64,000 nt of DNA from Levilactobacillus tujiorum (GCF_012641185.1 NZ_JAAXLK010000006.1:44161-108160); one strand, 5' to 3'; shown: positions 7,611 through 15,588, counted from the stretch's first letter. The notes: a model not told the origin generated them from the sequence alone. Numbers and translations: made by a program.

Positions 7611-8100
7611 TAGGCAACCTAGTGGTTCCATCCGCCTTACCGGTCGGCAGATATGGGCTGGATCGGTGCGAACACAACTTGAAGCCTCGAAAGTACCGAG
7701 TCTACAAGCTTGGTTTTCTACTAAGCTAGTAAGAAGGTCGCTTACTAACTAAGTAGAACGACGCGCCTGAGCCCATATCTGCCGACCTCACGGCTGATAC
7801 AGTGTTTCAGTCAACTCAGATAATGACTAGAACAGTCGTTATCAGTTGAACTGACAATGAGTGCCGACACTTCTCAGCAATTGTTGTGATAAACCACAAC
7901 CAGAGCCGGAGGAGGCCAGGGGTGGAGCCGGCCGTGAAAGTGGTGTTGACTGGCGATTTTTTCAGCCAGCTTACAGCACGGGCGACTTTGGAGACGCGGT
8001 TTTTTCGCGGCTTCAAATCGAGCGAGAAGACTGGTGCACTTCCAGTCTGAAGCGTCCCCCACAGCAGGCGGAATCCCTGGCGGCCGGAGTGCGGTCAATC
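7611..8100 (+). repeat. Intergenic repeat, copy R3 (module A core)
   Basis: The longest copy, about 490 bp. The shared 5' flank (AGGCAACCTAGTGG to CGCCTTACCG) leads into module A. That module is bounded by a perfect 18-bp inverted repeat (GGTCGGCAGATATGGGCT at 7642-7659 and its complement at 7770-7787) and contains a second imperfect 18-bp stem (arms near 7712-7734 and 7741-7758). The shared 3' flank CTCACGGCTGATACAGTGT follows, then the end CCCCACAGCAGGCGGAATCC. It fills the gap between two convergent terminators. Short frames inside it show no ribosome binding sites. Confidence 0.85.
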
Positions 8101-8204
8101 AACGCTAAATTAATGGGCGAATACAATACCAGCACTGGATAAGATAGATAGTTCATTGTTAATTTTCGGTCCAAATCGCAGTTACTTAGGCGGTGATTCG
8201 TCAA

Positions 8205-8241
8205 GAAAAGCCGTGTCCCTAAAGCTTTAGGAGACACGGCT
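8205..8241 (-). terminator. Terminator of the DUF4811/MFS operon
   Basis: The stem AGCCGTGTC/GACACGGCT extends through CTAAAGCTTTAG. On the minus strand it is followed by a short T-rich tract. It lies 13 bases beyond the DUF4811 stop. Confidence 0.75.
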
Positions 8242-8253
8242 CATCTGTCACAG

Positions 8254-8979
8254 TTATTCAGCTTTGATTTGTTTGATCAATTGTTGCATCGCTTTCGCTT
8301 GGTAAGCGGCCGCGGCTTGCTGCGTAACTTTCTTCTGTTCTGCTGCGGACATGGTTGGGTTCTTCATCATAGCAGCCATGACTTGCTGCTTCACGTAAGC
8401 GGTCGCGGCAGTTTTCTGCTTGGCTTGGTAAGCCTTGGAACTGGCCCGCTTTTGTAACTGCTTAGCCTGAGTCGCACTCAACACGGTCCAATTCTTGTTG
8501 AGATAAATAGTATTGGTTTCCTTGACGTATTTATGACCGTTGCCGGAAAGGCCAAACCAGAAACGATACAGCTTATTCTTATATTCCCGATGAACCTTTT
8601 TAGTGACAATTCGGTTATCACCAGTCGTCCGTTTGATCACATTTTTAGTGGTGACCTTGGCTGCGGTATGGCTAGTCTTCTTAGCGTTAGCGCTGGTCTT
8701 GTAGACGTAAACCTGGTGTTTATTCGCGCTCCCGATGGGCTGGTAGATCATCATCGGCAATTGCTTAGAAGGCGATGCCGAGTAGATCTTTTGCGTAGAG
8801 GTCGTGGTGACGTTGTGCAAGCCGTAGTGGTCGTGATCATTCTTCACCATGAAGAAAATACTGGTGAGTAGGCCGATAATGGCCAGAGCGGTGAGACTGT
8901 TGGCCAGTACCCGGTTGGATAGGTACACGTAGAAAACGAAAGCCAAGATCACACAAATGATTAAGGTAATGACAATCAC
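8254..8979 (-). CDS. DUF4811 domain membrane protein, efflux-linked
   Basis: 241 residues. Two N-terminal membrane helices (about 2-22 and 26-45) are followed by an extracytoplasmic or peripheral domain rich in T, K and S. A long Ala/Gln/Lys-rich helical tail (about 185-241) resembles a coiled coil. The sequence matches the DUF4811 type found beside drug-efflux MFS genes in lactobacilli (recalled from family knowledge). The start overlaps the MFS stop in an ATGA junction, so translation is coupled. It could be an accessory or stabilising subunit, but no activity is known. Confidence 0.75.
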   Translation of the reverse strand: MIVITLIICVILAFVFYVYLSNRVLANSLTALAIIGLLTSIFFMVKNDHDHYGLHNVTTTSTQKIYSASPSKQLPMMIYQPIGSANKHQVYVYKTSANAKKTSHTAAKVTTKNVIKRTTGDNRIVTKKVHREYKNKLYRFWFGLSGNGHKYVKETNTIYLNKNWTVLSATQAKQLQKRASSKAYQAKQKTAATAYVKQQVMAAMMKNPTMSAAEQKKVTQQAAAAYQAKAMQQLIKQIKAE

Positions 8980-10463
8980 TTTGCGGCACCTCCTTTGATA
9001 GAATCTTCATCCGCCATGTGAATAGAGTGGGAACCCTTTAATTGGAAGGCAACCAGTAAGGCAACCACACTGAAGCCGATGGCAATCCAGAAGGCAGCGT
9101 GATAACCGTTAAGCGTGGCGTTGATGGCCCGTTCGGCATAGCTCAAGGGATTCGTCGTTAAGACGTGCTTGGCGGGCATGCTGTTCTTAGTAACGTTAGT
9201 CAAGACACTGACCATGATGGCCGTTCCCACGGAACTGGCGACTTGCCGTTGCGTGTTGTTCACGGCAGTACCATGCGAGATCATGTTCATTGGCAAAGCG
9301 TTCATCCCGGCAGTCGTGGCGGGCATCATGACCATGGCAATTCCGAACATCCGAATGGCGTAGAGAATGACAATGTAGAGTGTCGACGTGTCCTTGGTAA
9401 TCCAGACAAACGGTAACGTCCCGATGGTTAATAGAAACATCCCCATGGTAGCGAGGCGCTTGGCCCCAAACCGGTCGAAGGCGCGACCAGTAATGGGACT
9501 CATAATCCCCATCATGAGGGCCCCAGCTAACAGCGTTAGTCCGGAATGGAAGGCCGACATCCCTTTAACCATTTGAAGGTAGAGGGGAATGACCATTTCA
9601 ACGCCGACCATGGCCATGTTAACCACGGAACTCAAAATGGCTGCAACAGTAAATTGCTTGGATTTGTAAACGCGGAAATTCAAGAACGGATCGTCCATCA
9701 CGAGTTGCCGCCAAATGAATAGGCCAACGAAGACGAAACCAATGATTAACGTCGCGATAACTTTAACGCTGCCCCAGCCGTCGTCCCCAACGGAGGAGAA
9801 GCCGTACAGCATACTCCCAAAACCGATGGTGGAGAGAATCGCAGACAGGACATCTAACGGTTCCTCACGCGTTTCCAGAACACTACGCATGATCCAGAAG
9901 CTAGCGATAATCACGATGGCAACGATCGGAATGATCATGCCAAAAAGATCACGCCAAGTCCAGTTGTCGATGACCCACCCAGAGAGGGTTGGGCCAATCG
10001 CTGGTGCGAGGCCAATAACGATCCCGGCGAGCCCCATGGCAGTTCCCCGTTTGTTAGCGGGGAAGATGGTGAGCATCATGGTTTGTAGGAGCGGCATGGA
10101 AACGCCAACTCCGACCGCTTGGATCAACCGACCGGCCAGTAACATTGGAAAGTTAACGGCGGCCCAGCAGGTGATGGTTCCGATGAGGAAAGTGGTCATC
10201 GCACTGATGTACAGCACCTTGGAGCTGATGGTGTTCAACAGCCAGGCACTGATCGGAATCATAATTCCGTTGACTAACAGAAATCCAGTCGTCAACCATT
10301 GAACAGTTGACGTGGAAACATCGAAGGCCTTCATTAAGGTTGGAAAGGCCGTACTTAAAATCGTTTGGTTTAACACGGTACAGAAAGTCCCGATTAATAG
10401 GAGCACAACCAGCAGGTTCCGGTTATAGGGCTTGCCGTTTGTGTCGACTGTTGCATTTCCCAA
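8976..10463 (-). CDS. DHA2-type multidrug MFS transporter
   Basis: 495 residues with about 14 membrane helices, as in the EmrB/QacA/LmrB drug:proton antiporters. The antiporter motif C is visible as GLAPAIGPTLSGW, and an N-terminal FLVNGIMIP segment is typical. The start is TTG 10463 with AGAGGGA about 6 bases upstream. Its promoter on the minus strand (TTGACA, 17 bases, TATAGT) faces a MerR regulator gene across 207 bases, so regulation by that protein is likely. The substrate is unknown. Confidence 0.88.
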   Translation of the reverse strand: MGNATVDTNGKPYNRNLLVVLLLIGTFCTVLNQTILSTAFPTLMKAFDVSTSTVQWLTTGFLLVNGIMIPISAWLLNTISSKVLYISAMTTFLIGTITCWAAVNFPMLLAGRLIQAVGVGVSMPLLQTMMLTIFPANKRGTAMGLAGIVIGLAPAIGPTLSGWVIDNWTWRDLFGMIIPIVAIVIIASFWIMRSVLETREEPLDVLSAILSTIGFGSMLYGFSSVGDDGWGSVKVIATLIIGFVFVGLFIWRQLVMDDPFLNFRVYKSKQFTVAAILSSVVNMAMVGVEMVIPLYLQMVKGMSAFHSGLTLLAGALMMGIMSPITGRAFDRFGAKRLATMGMFLLTIGTLPFVWITKDTSTLYIVILYAIRMFGIAMVMMPATTAGMNALPMNMISHGTAVNNTQRQVASSVGTAIMVSVLTNVTKNSMPAKHVLTTNPLSYAERAINATLNGYHAAFWIAIGFSVVALLVAFQLKGSHSIHMADEDSIKGGAAK

Positions 10464-10501
10464 AGTAATTCCCTCTTTTTTCTAAAATTAATTCTGAAGT
10501 T

Positions 10502-10596
10502 ACTATACGCAGAATGAACTATTTTGTCAACTAGCTTGACAACGATTTTAGATTATATATACTAGTTGGAGAAAAGTGAACAACGATTTTAGATTA
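10502..10596. promoter_or_regulatory. Divergent promoters with two direct-repeat operators
   Basis: The minus promoter for the MFS gene has its -35 at 10525-10530 and -10 at 10502-10507 (TTGACA, 17, TATAGT on that strand). The plus promoter for merR has TTGACA at 10536-10541, a 16-base spacer and TATACT at 10558-10563. The exact 16-base sequence CAACGATTTTAGATTA occurs twice, at 10540-10555 (inside the plus spacer) and 10581-10596 (downstream of the plus start site), 41 bases apart. It is a strong candidate operator pair. Confidence 0.75.
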
Positions 10597-10670
10597 GTTC
10601 ACAAAAATCACAAACGCTTACATTGTACTTAAACGGGCATTTTGAAATTTATGAAAGTGGGTGACAAATT

Positions 10671-11114
10671 TTGAATCAGGATGAAACGGAGTTAATTAAA
10701 AAGTTTCCAGTTGATCATCTGGTCCTGGGCATTGGGGATGTTGCCGAAGCAACGGGCGTTTCGCAAAGCCAGCTGCGTTATTGGGAACGTAAGGGGTACA
10801 TTCACAGCCAAGTGGTTGAAGATGGCAAGAATCGCAAATTTAGCTATAAAACGCTGCTCAGGGTGCAAGAGATTAAAACGCTCCAGGATGATGGGCTGAC
10901 ATTAGTGGCGGCCGTCAAACAAGCTCAGCGTCGAGATGACCTGTTCGATAGCCTCCGATCCTTCATAGATGGGCGCTTCAAACGGGTTTGTTTCGATGAT
11001 GAGACCCACATTCGGATTAATCTAGGACAGTTCGACCCGGACCCCACACAAGAATTAATTGCGGAACGAGTCGCAGATACCTGGCATTTTCGCTTAGTCC
11101 CAGCGGATAAATAG
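10671..11114 (+). CDS. MerR family transcriptional regulator
   Basis: 147 residues. A MerR helix-turn-helix (about 20-45, IGDVAEATGVSQSQLRYWERKG), a wing with NRKFSYKTLLRVQEIKTLQDDGLT and a short C-terminal domain (about 85-147). No conserved metal-binding cysteine pair is seen; the single Cys lies in VCFDDE. The start is TTG 10671. It is divergent from the MFS/DUF4811 operon and probably controls it and itself through the repeated 16-base sequence between them. The effector is unknown. Confidence 0.85.
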   Translation: MNQDETELIKKFPVDHLVLGIGDVAEATGVSQSQLRYWERKGYIHSQVVEDGKNRKFSYKTLLRVQEIKTLQDDGLTLVAAVKQAQRRDDLFDSLRSFIDGRFKRVCFDDETHIRINLGQFDPDPTQELIAERVADTWHFRLVPADK

Positions 11115-11173
11115 GCGTCTTTCATTGTTTCTCAACGACAACAATGGTAATCTGAAGGCACGGGAGGTTCTTT

Positions 11174-11245
11174 ATGTCCTGGGCAGAAAAAACTTTCGAT
11201 ACCAATCGATCTTCTGGCTGGATTGGTGGTCAATCATGTTGTTGA
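11174..11245 (+). CDS. Possible 23-residue peptide
   Basis: ATG 11174 is preceded by CGGGAGG with about 6 bases spacing, a strong site. The peptide starts MSWAEKTFDTNRSSGWIGG and ends with two cysteines. It could be a micropeptide, or the broken start of a lost gene, since the reading continues in another frame for about 80 bases. The terminator at 11412-11452 lies downstream. Evidence is limited to the ribosome binding site. Confidence 0.25.
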   Translation: MSWAEKTFDTNRSSGWIGGQSCC

Positions 11246-11411
11246 CGTGTTGTGAAACCAGGCGAATAACCATGAGTAATAGCGCGTTTATCTCGCGCAT
11301 GGACTATGCTAGCATAAGTTAGCGTAAGCAATCGTGAAACCTAAACGACGTGTTTTTTGGAAAATTAAATCGGTTTTTGATTTTTCTCTCGCCTAGGGCG
11401 GCTCCCGGTAC

Positions 11412-11452
11412 GGCTAGTCAAGTTTAGAAAGTTCTTGACTGGTCGTTTTTTT
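11412..11452 (+). terminator. Terminator-like stem in the gap
   Basis: GGCTAGTCAAG pairs with CTTGACTGGTC (with wobble) around an 11-base loop and is followed by GTTTTTTT. It ends whatever transcript crosses 11115-11410, possibly merR read-through. Confidence 0.7.
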
Positions 11453-11615
11453 ATTGCCTGCGATTGGGGTAATGGACCTGATTGGTGGTTGAGAACGGTG
11501 AGAAGCCTGTGAGAAAATGAAAGAAAAATGAAACTGATCATTTGCAATGAAAGCTATCATACCGGCATTTTCATTTGTTTAAAATTACACAGAAGAAAAA
11601 AGTTGGTCAAGATGG

Positions 11616-11643
11616 TTGTATTTCGTCGTCAGCGTGTTAATAT
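11616..11643 (+). promoter_or_regulatory. Promoter of the second GNAT gene
   Basis: TTGTAT (11616-11621), a 16-base spacer and TAATAT (11638-11643), about 44 bases before the start codon. Confidence 0.5.
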
Positions 11644-11686
11644 AACAAAATCGCTTTAAACAAAAACATGAAGGATGGTGTTATAC

Positions 11687-12250
11687 ATGCTGTTACGACA
11701 AGCTACTATGGCGGACTTACCACAAATTGAATCGATCATTCGTGATGGCCGTGAATTGTTGGCGGCCCAAGCAATTGATCAATGGCAAGGCGCTTACCCC
11801 AACACTGCGGTCTTAGTTGATGACATTCACCAAGGGTGGACGGTTGTGCTGGAAGAAGACAATGAAATCTTAGGAACTGCCGCGATTATTCCGGGCACGG
11901 ACCCAACGTACAAAGAGATTGAAGGTCAGTGGCTGACCAAACAGGCGCCTTACTTGGCGATTCATCGTGTAGCAGTATCCAGCCATCATCATGGTCGGGG
12001 ACTGGCCGGTGAATTGTTCAAGCGGCTCTTTGAACAGATTGATCAGGCAGCGGACATCGAAAGTATCCGCATTGATACGCACCCGCAAAATATGGCGATG
12101 CAACATGTGATCAAGAAGAACGGTTTCACCGAGACCGGGATGATTGATCTGGCCGCAGTCGACATGCCAGGCGTGAAAGACTTTGCTTACGAACGCTTGA
12201 CGGCCAATGCGCGGGCAGAACACGTGGTTCATTCCATGACGGCTAAGTAA
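11687..12250 (+). CDS. GNAT family N-acetyltransferase
   Basis: 187 residues. Acetyl-CoA motif A reads HRVAVSSHHHGRGLAGELF, followed by IRIDTHPQNMAMQHVIKKNGF, the usual motif B. ATG 11687 is chosen because AAGGATGG lies 8 bases upstream; the in-frame ATG 11675 falls inside that site. It is a single gene with its own promoter and terminator. The substrate is not predictable. Confidence 0.87.
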   Translation: MLLRQATMADLPQIESIIRDGRELLAAQAIDQWQGAYPNTAVLVDDIHQGWTVVLEEDNEILGTAAIIPGTDPTYKEIEGQWLTKQAPYLAIHRVAVSSHHHGRGLAGELFKRLFEQIDQAADIESIRIDTHPQNMAMQHVIKKNGFTETGMIDLAAVDMPGVKDFAYERLTANARAEHVVHSMTAK

Positions 12251-12302
12251 GTCGGCCGGTTCATCGTTTGTGGTCACGGCTAAATTAACGATATATAATA
12301 GT

Positions 12303-12342
12303 AGGATTGATTCCGGTTACATGCCAGAATCAATCCTTTTTT
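12303..12342 (+). terminator. Intrinsic terminator
   Basis: The perfect 11-bp stem AGGATTGATTC/GAATCAATCCT is followed by a T-run. Confidence 0.9.
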
Positions 12343-12466
12343 GCTGCAATCGCTAGTCCATTGGCGGCACGGATTAGTAAAAAAGATCAGGTTACCCGAA
12401 GACTGGCTTTTCATTCCCCCTAAACTCTGCGATAATGAAGGGAGAACCCACGGGGGGCGATTGAGG

Positions 12467-13366
12467 TTGGAAAAAAGTCAACTGTCTGGTGGTCGTTTCT
12501 TTGCGGTCACCGTGTTAAATGTTGTAATTACAGTTTTTGAATTCATCGGCGGGTTGCTCTCAGGAAGTCTTTCACTTCTGTCCGACGCCTTTCATAATTT
12601 TGGTGATGCGTTGTCAATTGTGCTGAGCTACGCGGCACACCGCATTGGCGGCCGGCAACAGACGCGGACGAATACGTATGGTTACCGGCGTGCGGAAATC
12701 TTGGCGGCTTTGCTGAATGCGTTAGTATTGGTCGTGGTCTGTGTCATCTTGGCAGTTGAGGCCGTGCGGCGGTTATGGCATCCGGAACACGTGCAAGGGA
12801 CCGTGATGCTGGGAGTAGCCGTGATCAGTTTTATCGCTAATCTAGTGTCGACAATCTTGTTAAATCACGGCGCTAAGCATAATCTAAATATTCGGGCAAC
12901 GTATCTGCATTTATTGAGTGATGCCTTAGCCTCGGTTGGGGTGATTCTCGGGGCGCTTATGATTACATTTTGGCAAATTGAGTGGGTCGATCCCGTGATT
13001 ACCATTTTAGTGGGGAGCTATATTGCATGGGAGTCCTGGCCCATTATCAAGCAGACCTTGGGCATCTTGATGGAAGCTTCGCCGGACCTAGACTACGATG
13101 CGATTGCCCACGATATCGAGCAGTTGCCCGAGGTTGAGGGGGTCCACCATCTGCATGCTTGGCAAATTGATGAGAACAATATTATTTTCTCGGTTCACGT
13201 GAATATGGACAATTTACCCTTGGATCGAATCGAACCAATTTATCGACAGATTGAAACATTGCTCTGTCGGAAGTATAATGTAAACCATGTAACGATTCAG
13301 GCGGAGTGTCATCGGGGAGAACACGAGTCCTTATTTTATGATCAGAATGATTGGCGCCATGAGTAG
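12467..13366 (+). CDS. CDF family divalent cation exporter (CzcD/ZitB-like)
   Basis: 299 residues with six membrane helices and a C-terminal cytosolic domain, the usual CDF length. The transport site is SDAFHNFGD in helix 2 (D40, H43, D47) and HLLSDALASVG in helix 5. The C-terminal HHLHAWQID segment is typical of zinc-binding CDF exporters. The start is TTG 12467 with a run of G 9 bases upstream (12452-12457); the longer frame to 12341 begins inside the previous terminator. A DtxR-type regulator follows 55 bases downstream, so Zn, Mn or Fe export under metal control is likely. Confidence 0.88.
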   Translation: MEKSQLSGGRFFAVTVLNVVITVFEFIGGLLSGSLSLLSDAFHNFGDALSIVLSYAAHRIGGRQQTRTNTYGYRRAEILAALLNALVLVVVCVILAVEAVRRLWHPEHVQGTVMLGVAVISFIANLVSTILLNHGAKHNLNIRATYLHLLSDALASVGVILGALMITFWQIEWVDPVITILVGSYIAWESWPIIKQTLGILMEASPDLDYDAIAHDIEQLPEVEGVHHLHAWQIDENNIIFSVHVNMDNLPLDRIEPIYRQIETLLCRKYNVNHVTIQAECHRGEHESLFYDQNDWRHE

Positions 13367-13421
13367 GGCTAGTCGCTCGATAAAAGTATGTTGGAACATA
13401 ATTTAGATGAGGTGAACAGTG

Positions 13422-14069
13422 ATGACTCCGATGAAGGAGGATTATTTAAAAATCATTTTTGAGCTGGGCGGTAAGCAGAAGAAGGTTTCAAATAAGCAAA
13501 TTGCCATTAGCTTGAATATTGCTGCTGGATCGGTGACCGAAATGGTCAATAAGATGACAGCAGAAGGTTTGGCCGAACACACGCCTTATGCGGGTATTTC
13601 ATTAACCAGCAAAGGGATCCGTCTGGCCGAAGATTTGGTGCGTAAACACCGAATCTGGGAAGACTTTTTGGTTGAAAAGTTGGGATATGCGTTGCCCGAT
13701 GTTCATCAGGAAGCTGAGGTGCTGGAGCATGTGACCAGCCCTAAGTTAATCAACGCCCTCGACGATATGTTGGGTCACCCAACGCATTGTCCCCATGGTG
13801 GGGTTATTCCGGACCGGTATGGCCATTACCACGAAGACAGTCATACGGTGCTCAACGACGCGAAGGACGGGTCGGTCGTCACGGTTGACCGGTTCATCGA
13901 CAATCGCGATCTGTTGACGTACTTGGGCGATCTTAAGCTCGACATTGGCGATCAGCTACGGGTGATCAAGCATGATCCGTTCGAGGGACCGGTTACGGTT
14001 CAGAACCTGACCGATGACGTAGAATTAATTGTGAGTTATAAAGCGGCTCACTACATCTTTATTAAGTAA
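13422..14069 (+). CDS. DtxR/MntR family metal-dependent repressor
   Basis: 215 residues. The N-terminal winged helix opens MTPMKEDYLKIIFELGG, as in MntR/IdeR. The dimer and metal-binding domain shows RKHRIWEDFL, then EAEVLEHV, and GHPTHCPHGGVIP with the ancillary Cys/His ligands. A C-terminal SH3-like (FeoA) domain spans about 145-215. ATG 13422 has GAGGTG 7 bases upstream. It probably senses Mn(II) or Fe(II) and represses uptake genes located elsewhere. Its place after the CDF gene suggests shared metal control. Confidence 0.88.
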   Translation: MTPMKEDYLKIIFELGGKQKKVSNKQIAISLNIAAGSVTEMVNKMTAEGLAEHTPYAGISLTSKGIRLAEDLVRKHRIWEDFLVEKLGYALPDVHQEAEVLEHVTSPKLINALDDMLGHPTHCPHGGVIPDRYGHYHEDSHTVLNDAKDGSVVTVDRFIDNRDLLTYLGDLKLDIGDQLRVIKHDPFEGPVTVQNLTDDVELIVSYKAAHYIFIK

Positions 14070-14103
14070 GCGGGTCGACTGTAGAACGGATAGTTACACT
14101 AAG

Positions 14104-14136
14104 AAGATCGGGACGAGAAGTCACCGATCTTTTTTG
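14104..14136 (+). terminator. Intrinsic terminator of the regulator gene
   Basis: AAGATCGG pairs with CCGATCTT and is followed by TTTT. Confidence 0.8.
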
Positions 14137-14253
14137 CGTGGTCTCCTAGCCGGTGCGCTAATTTGTTAATTATTTGCGTGATTGGTTAAGTTGCGGTGTC
14201 CGCCGTCTCATGACTGTCGTATAATAAATGAAAAACCGGCGGGAGGAACGTAG

Positions 14254-15009
14254 ATGAGCAGCCAGAAGAAACGGGATCAGTTAATTTTACATACGGCATT
14301 GACTGCTGGCCGAATTATGATTGAGAATGGGTCAGAAGTAGAACGCGTTGAAGATACGATGGAGCGGATTGCCCACAATGCGGGGGCTAAGACGAGCCAA
14401 TTGTTTGTCATGATCACCGGTATTCTGATGGCGATCAACGGGGAAGTGGGCGCTCAGATTGAGCCAGTCAAGCGGCGCACCTTTGATTTGGAAAAAATCT
14501 CGGTGGTGAATGACCTGTCGCGCCAATTTGCTGACCATAAGATTACCCTGCAGCAGTTCGCCAGTCGGTTAGATCAGTTGGATAAGTCCAAAAAATATTT
14601 TCCTTTCTGGCTCCAGTTGTTAGCGGCAGCCATGGTTAGTGGCCCCCTGGAAGTGGTCTTTCGGCATAACTTACCAGACTTCTGGATCACCTGTGTCGTG
14701 GGTGCCCTCGGCTGGCTCGTCTTTTACCTGTTAAACAAATTCATTCAAATTCGCTTTCTCTCCGAGTTTGCCGCGGCGGCTACGATTGGGGTGTTAGCGA
14801 TCTGGTCGGTTCACCTGGGGCTTGGCAATAGCGTCGATGATATCATCATTGGGAGTGTCATGCCGCTAGTTCCCGGGGTGCCCATCACCAATTCCGTTCG
14901 TGATATTTTAGCCGGCAATTTGGTGAGTGGACCAGCCCGTGGTGTGGAAGCGTTAGTGAGTGCTGCTGCCATCGGATTTGGCATCGCCATGGTTTTACAA
15001 TTTCTTTAG
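14254..15009 (+). CDS. ThrE-type exporter, N-terminal half (DUF1212, YjjP-like)
   Basis: 251 residues. A cytosolic N-terminal domain (about 1-120) carries GRIMIENGSEVERVEDTMERIA, the DUF1212 signature. Five hydrophobic helices follow, including VMPLVPGVPITNSVRDILAGN. With the next gene it forms a split ThrE (threonine/serine exporter) or, in E. coli, the YjjP-YjjB succinate exporter. A TATAAT sits 34 bases before the ATG, with no clear -35. Confidence 0.87.
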   Translation: MSSQKKRDQLILHTALTAGRIMIENGSEVERVEDTMERIAHNAGAKTSQLFVMITGILMAINGEVGAQIEPVKRRTFDLEKISVVNDLSRQFADHKITLQQFASRLDQLDKSKKYFPFWLQLLAAAMVSGPLEVVFRHNLPDFWITCVVGALGWLVFYLLNKFIQIRFLSEFAAAATIGVLAIWSVHLGLGNSVDDIIIGSVMPLVPGVPITNSVRDILAGNLVSGPARGVEALVSAAAIGFGIAMVLQFL

Positions 15010-15022
15010 GGAGGGTACCACA

Positions 15023-15472
15023 ATGACAGTGACTGAGTTTTTCATTGAAGCGACGGGGAACTACGTGGCGACGATTGCCTTTGGTATCCTGCTAAATATT
15101 CCGCGACGAGCCTTGAATTTTGCGGGTTGGATCGGTGTCTTGGGTTACTTCGTCTATAAATTTTTGGTGATCTGGGGCGGCGGCTACGTGATTGGTAATA
15201 TGGCGGGCGCACTTGTGATCGGAGTCGCTTCCTTACAGGCTGCCAGAATGAAGAAGATGCCCATGATTCTATTCAACATTCCGGCGTTGGTGCCGTTAGT
15301 GCCGGGGGGCCAAGCCTATCAAATGATTAAGTATTTTGCGTTGGGCCAGAACTCAACGGCCTTTGTCTTCCTGATTCAAGTGGTGATGATTTCGGGCGCG
15401 ATTGCCTTTGGTTTCTTGCTATCCGAGTTGGTTAATCGGGTACGGCGGCGGGTTTGGCGTCACCGGGCTTAA
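15023..15472 (+). CDS. ThrE-type exporter, C-terminal half (DUF3815, YjjB-like)
   Basis: 149 residues with four hydrophobic helices and the conserved NIPALVPLVPGGQAYQ segment. ATG 15023 has AGGGAGGG 8 bases upstream and lies 13 bases after its partner, so the two halves are co-translated in equal amounts. The substrate (Thr/Ser or a dicarboxylate) is not resolved by sequence. Confidence 0.88.
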   Translation: MTVTEFFIEATGNYVATIAFGILLNIPRRALNFAGWIGVLGYFVYKFLVIWGGGYVIGNMAGALVIGVASLQAARMKKMPMILFNIPALVPLVPGGQAYQMIKYFALGQNSTAFVFLIQVVMISGAIAFGFLLSELVNRVRRRVWRHRA

Positions 15473-15510
15473 AGTTTAGGTTAAGGAAACCGGATAATCT
15501 TACGCCGAGT

Positions 15511-15548
15511 CTAGCAATCTAGCGATGGGGTGGTATACTCATTGCTAG
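15511..15548 (+). promoter_or_regulatory. Promoter framed by an 8-bp inverted repeat
   Basis: CTAGCAAT (15511-15518) and ATTGCTAG (15541-15548) flank an extended -10 (TG then TATACT, 15531-15539). The palindrome with a 22-base spacer could be an operator or a small hairpin. It lies 40 bases before the PAP2 gene. Confidence 0.45.
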
Positions 15549-15588
15549 GGGTTTCTTAGAATCGGGTATGACGAAAGGAATTTTTATC

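Larger units (their letters stand above)
11115..11674 (+). other. 560-base gap with little coding evidence
   Basis: It holds a short frame with a good ribosome binding site (11174-11245), a small GCGCG/CGCGC hairpin near 11283-11299, and a terminator-like stem at 11412-11452 (CTAGTCAAG/CTTGACTGG followed by seven T). The last 60 bases carry the promoter of the next gene. The stretch from about 11150 to 11452 could be a small transcript. I see no repeat copy here. Confidence 0.5.

Noticed and set aside
7861-8142. Open frames of 60-95 codons inside repeat R3, on both strands
   Set aside because: They follow the palindromic repeat, lack ribosome binding sites and have no protein-like pattern; the same DNA in R2 and R4 does not keep the frames.
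11125-11322. A 65-codon frame after the MerR gene
   Set aside because: No ribosome binding site at its start; the only good site in the area belongs to a different frame at 11174.
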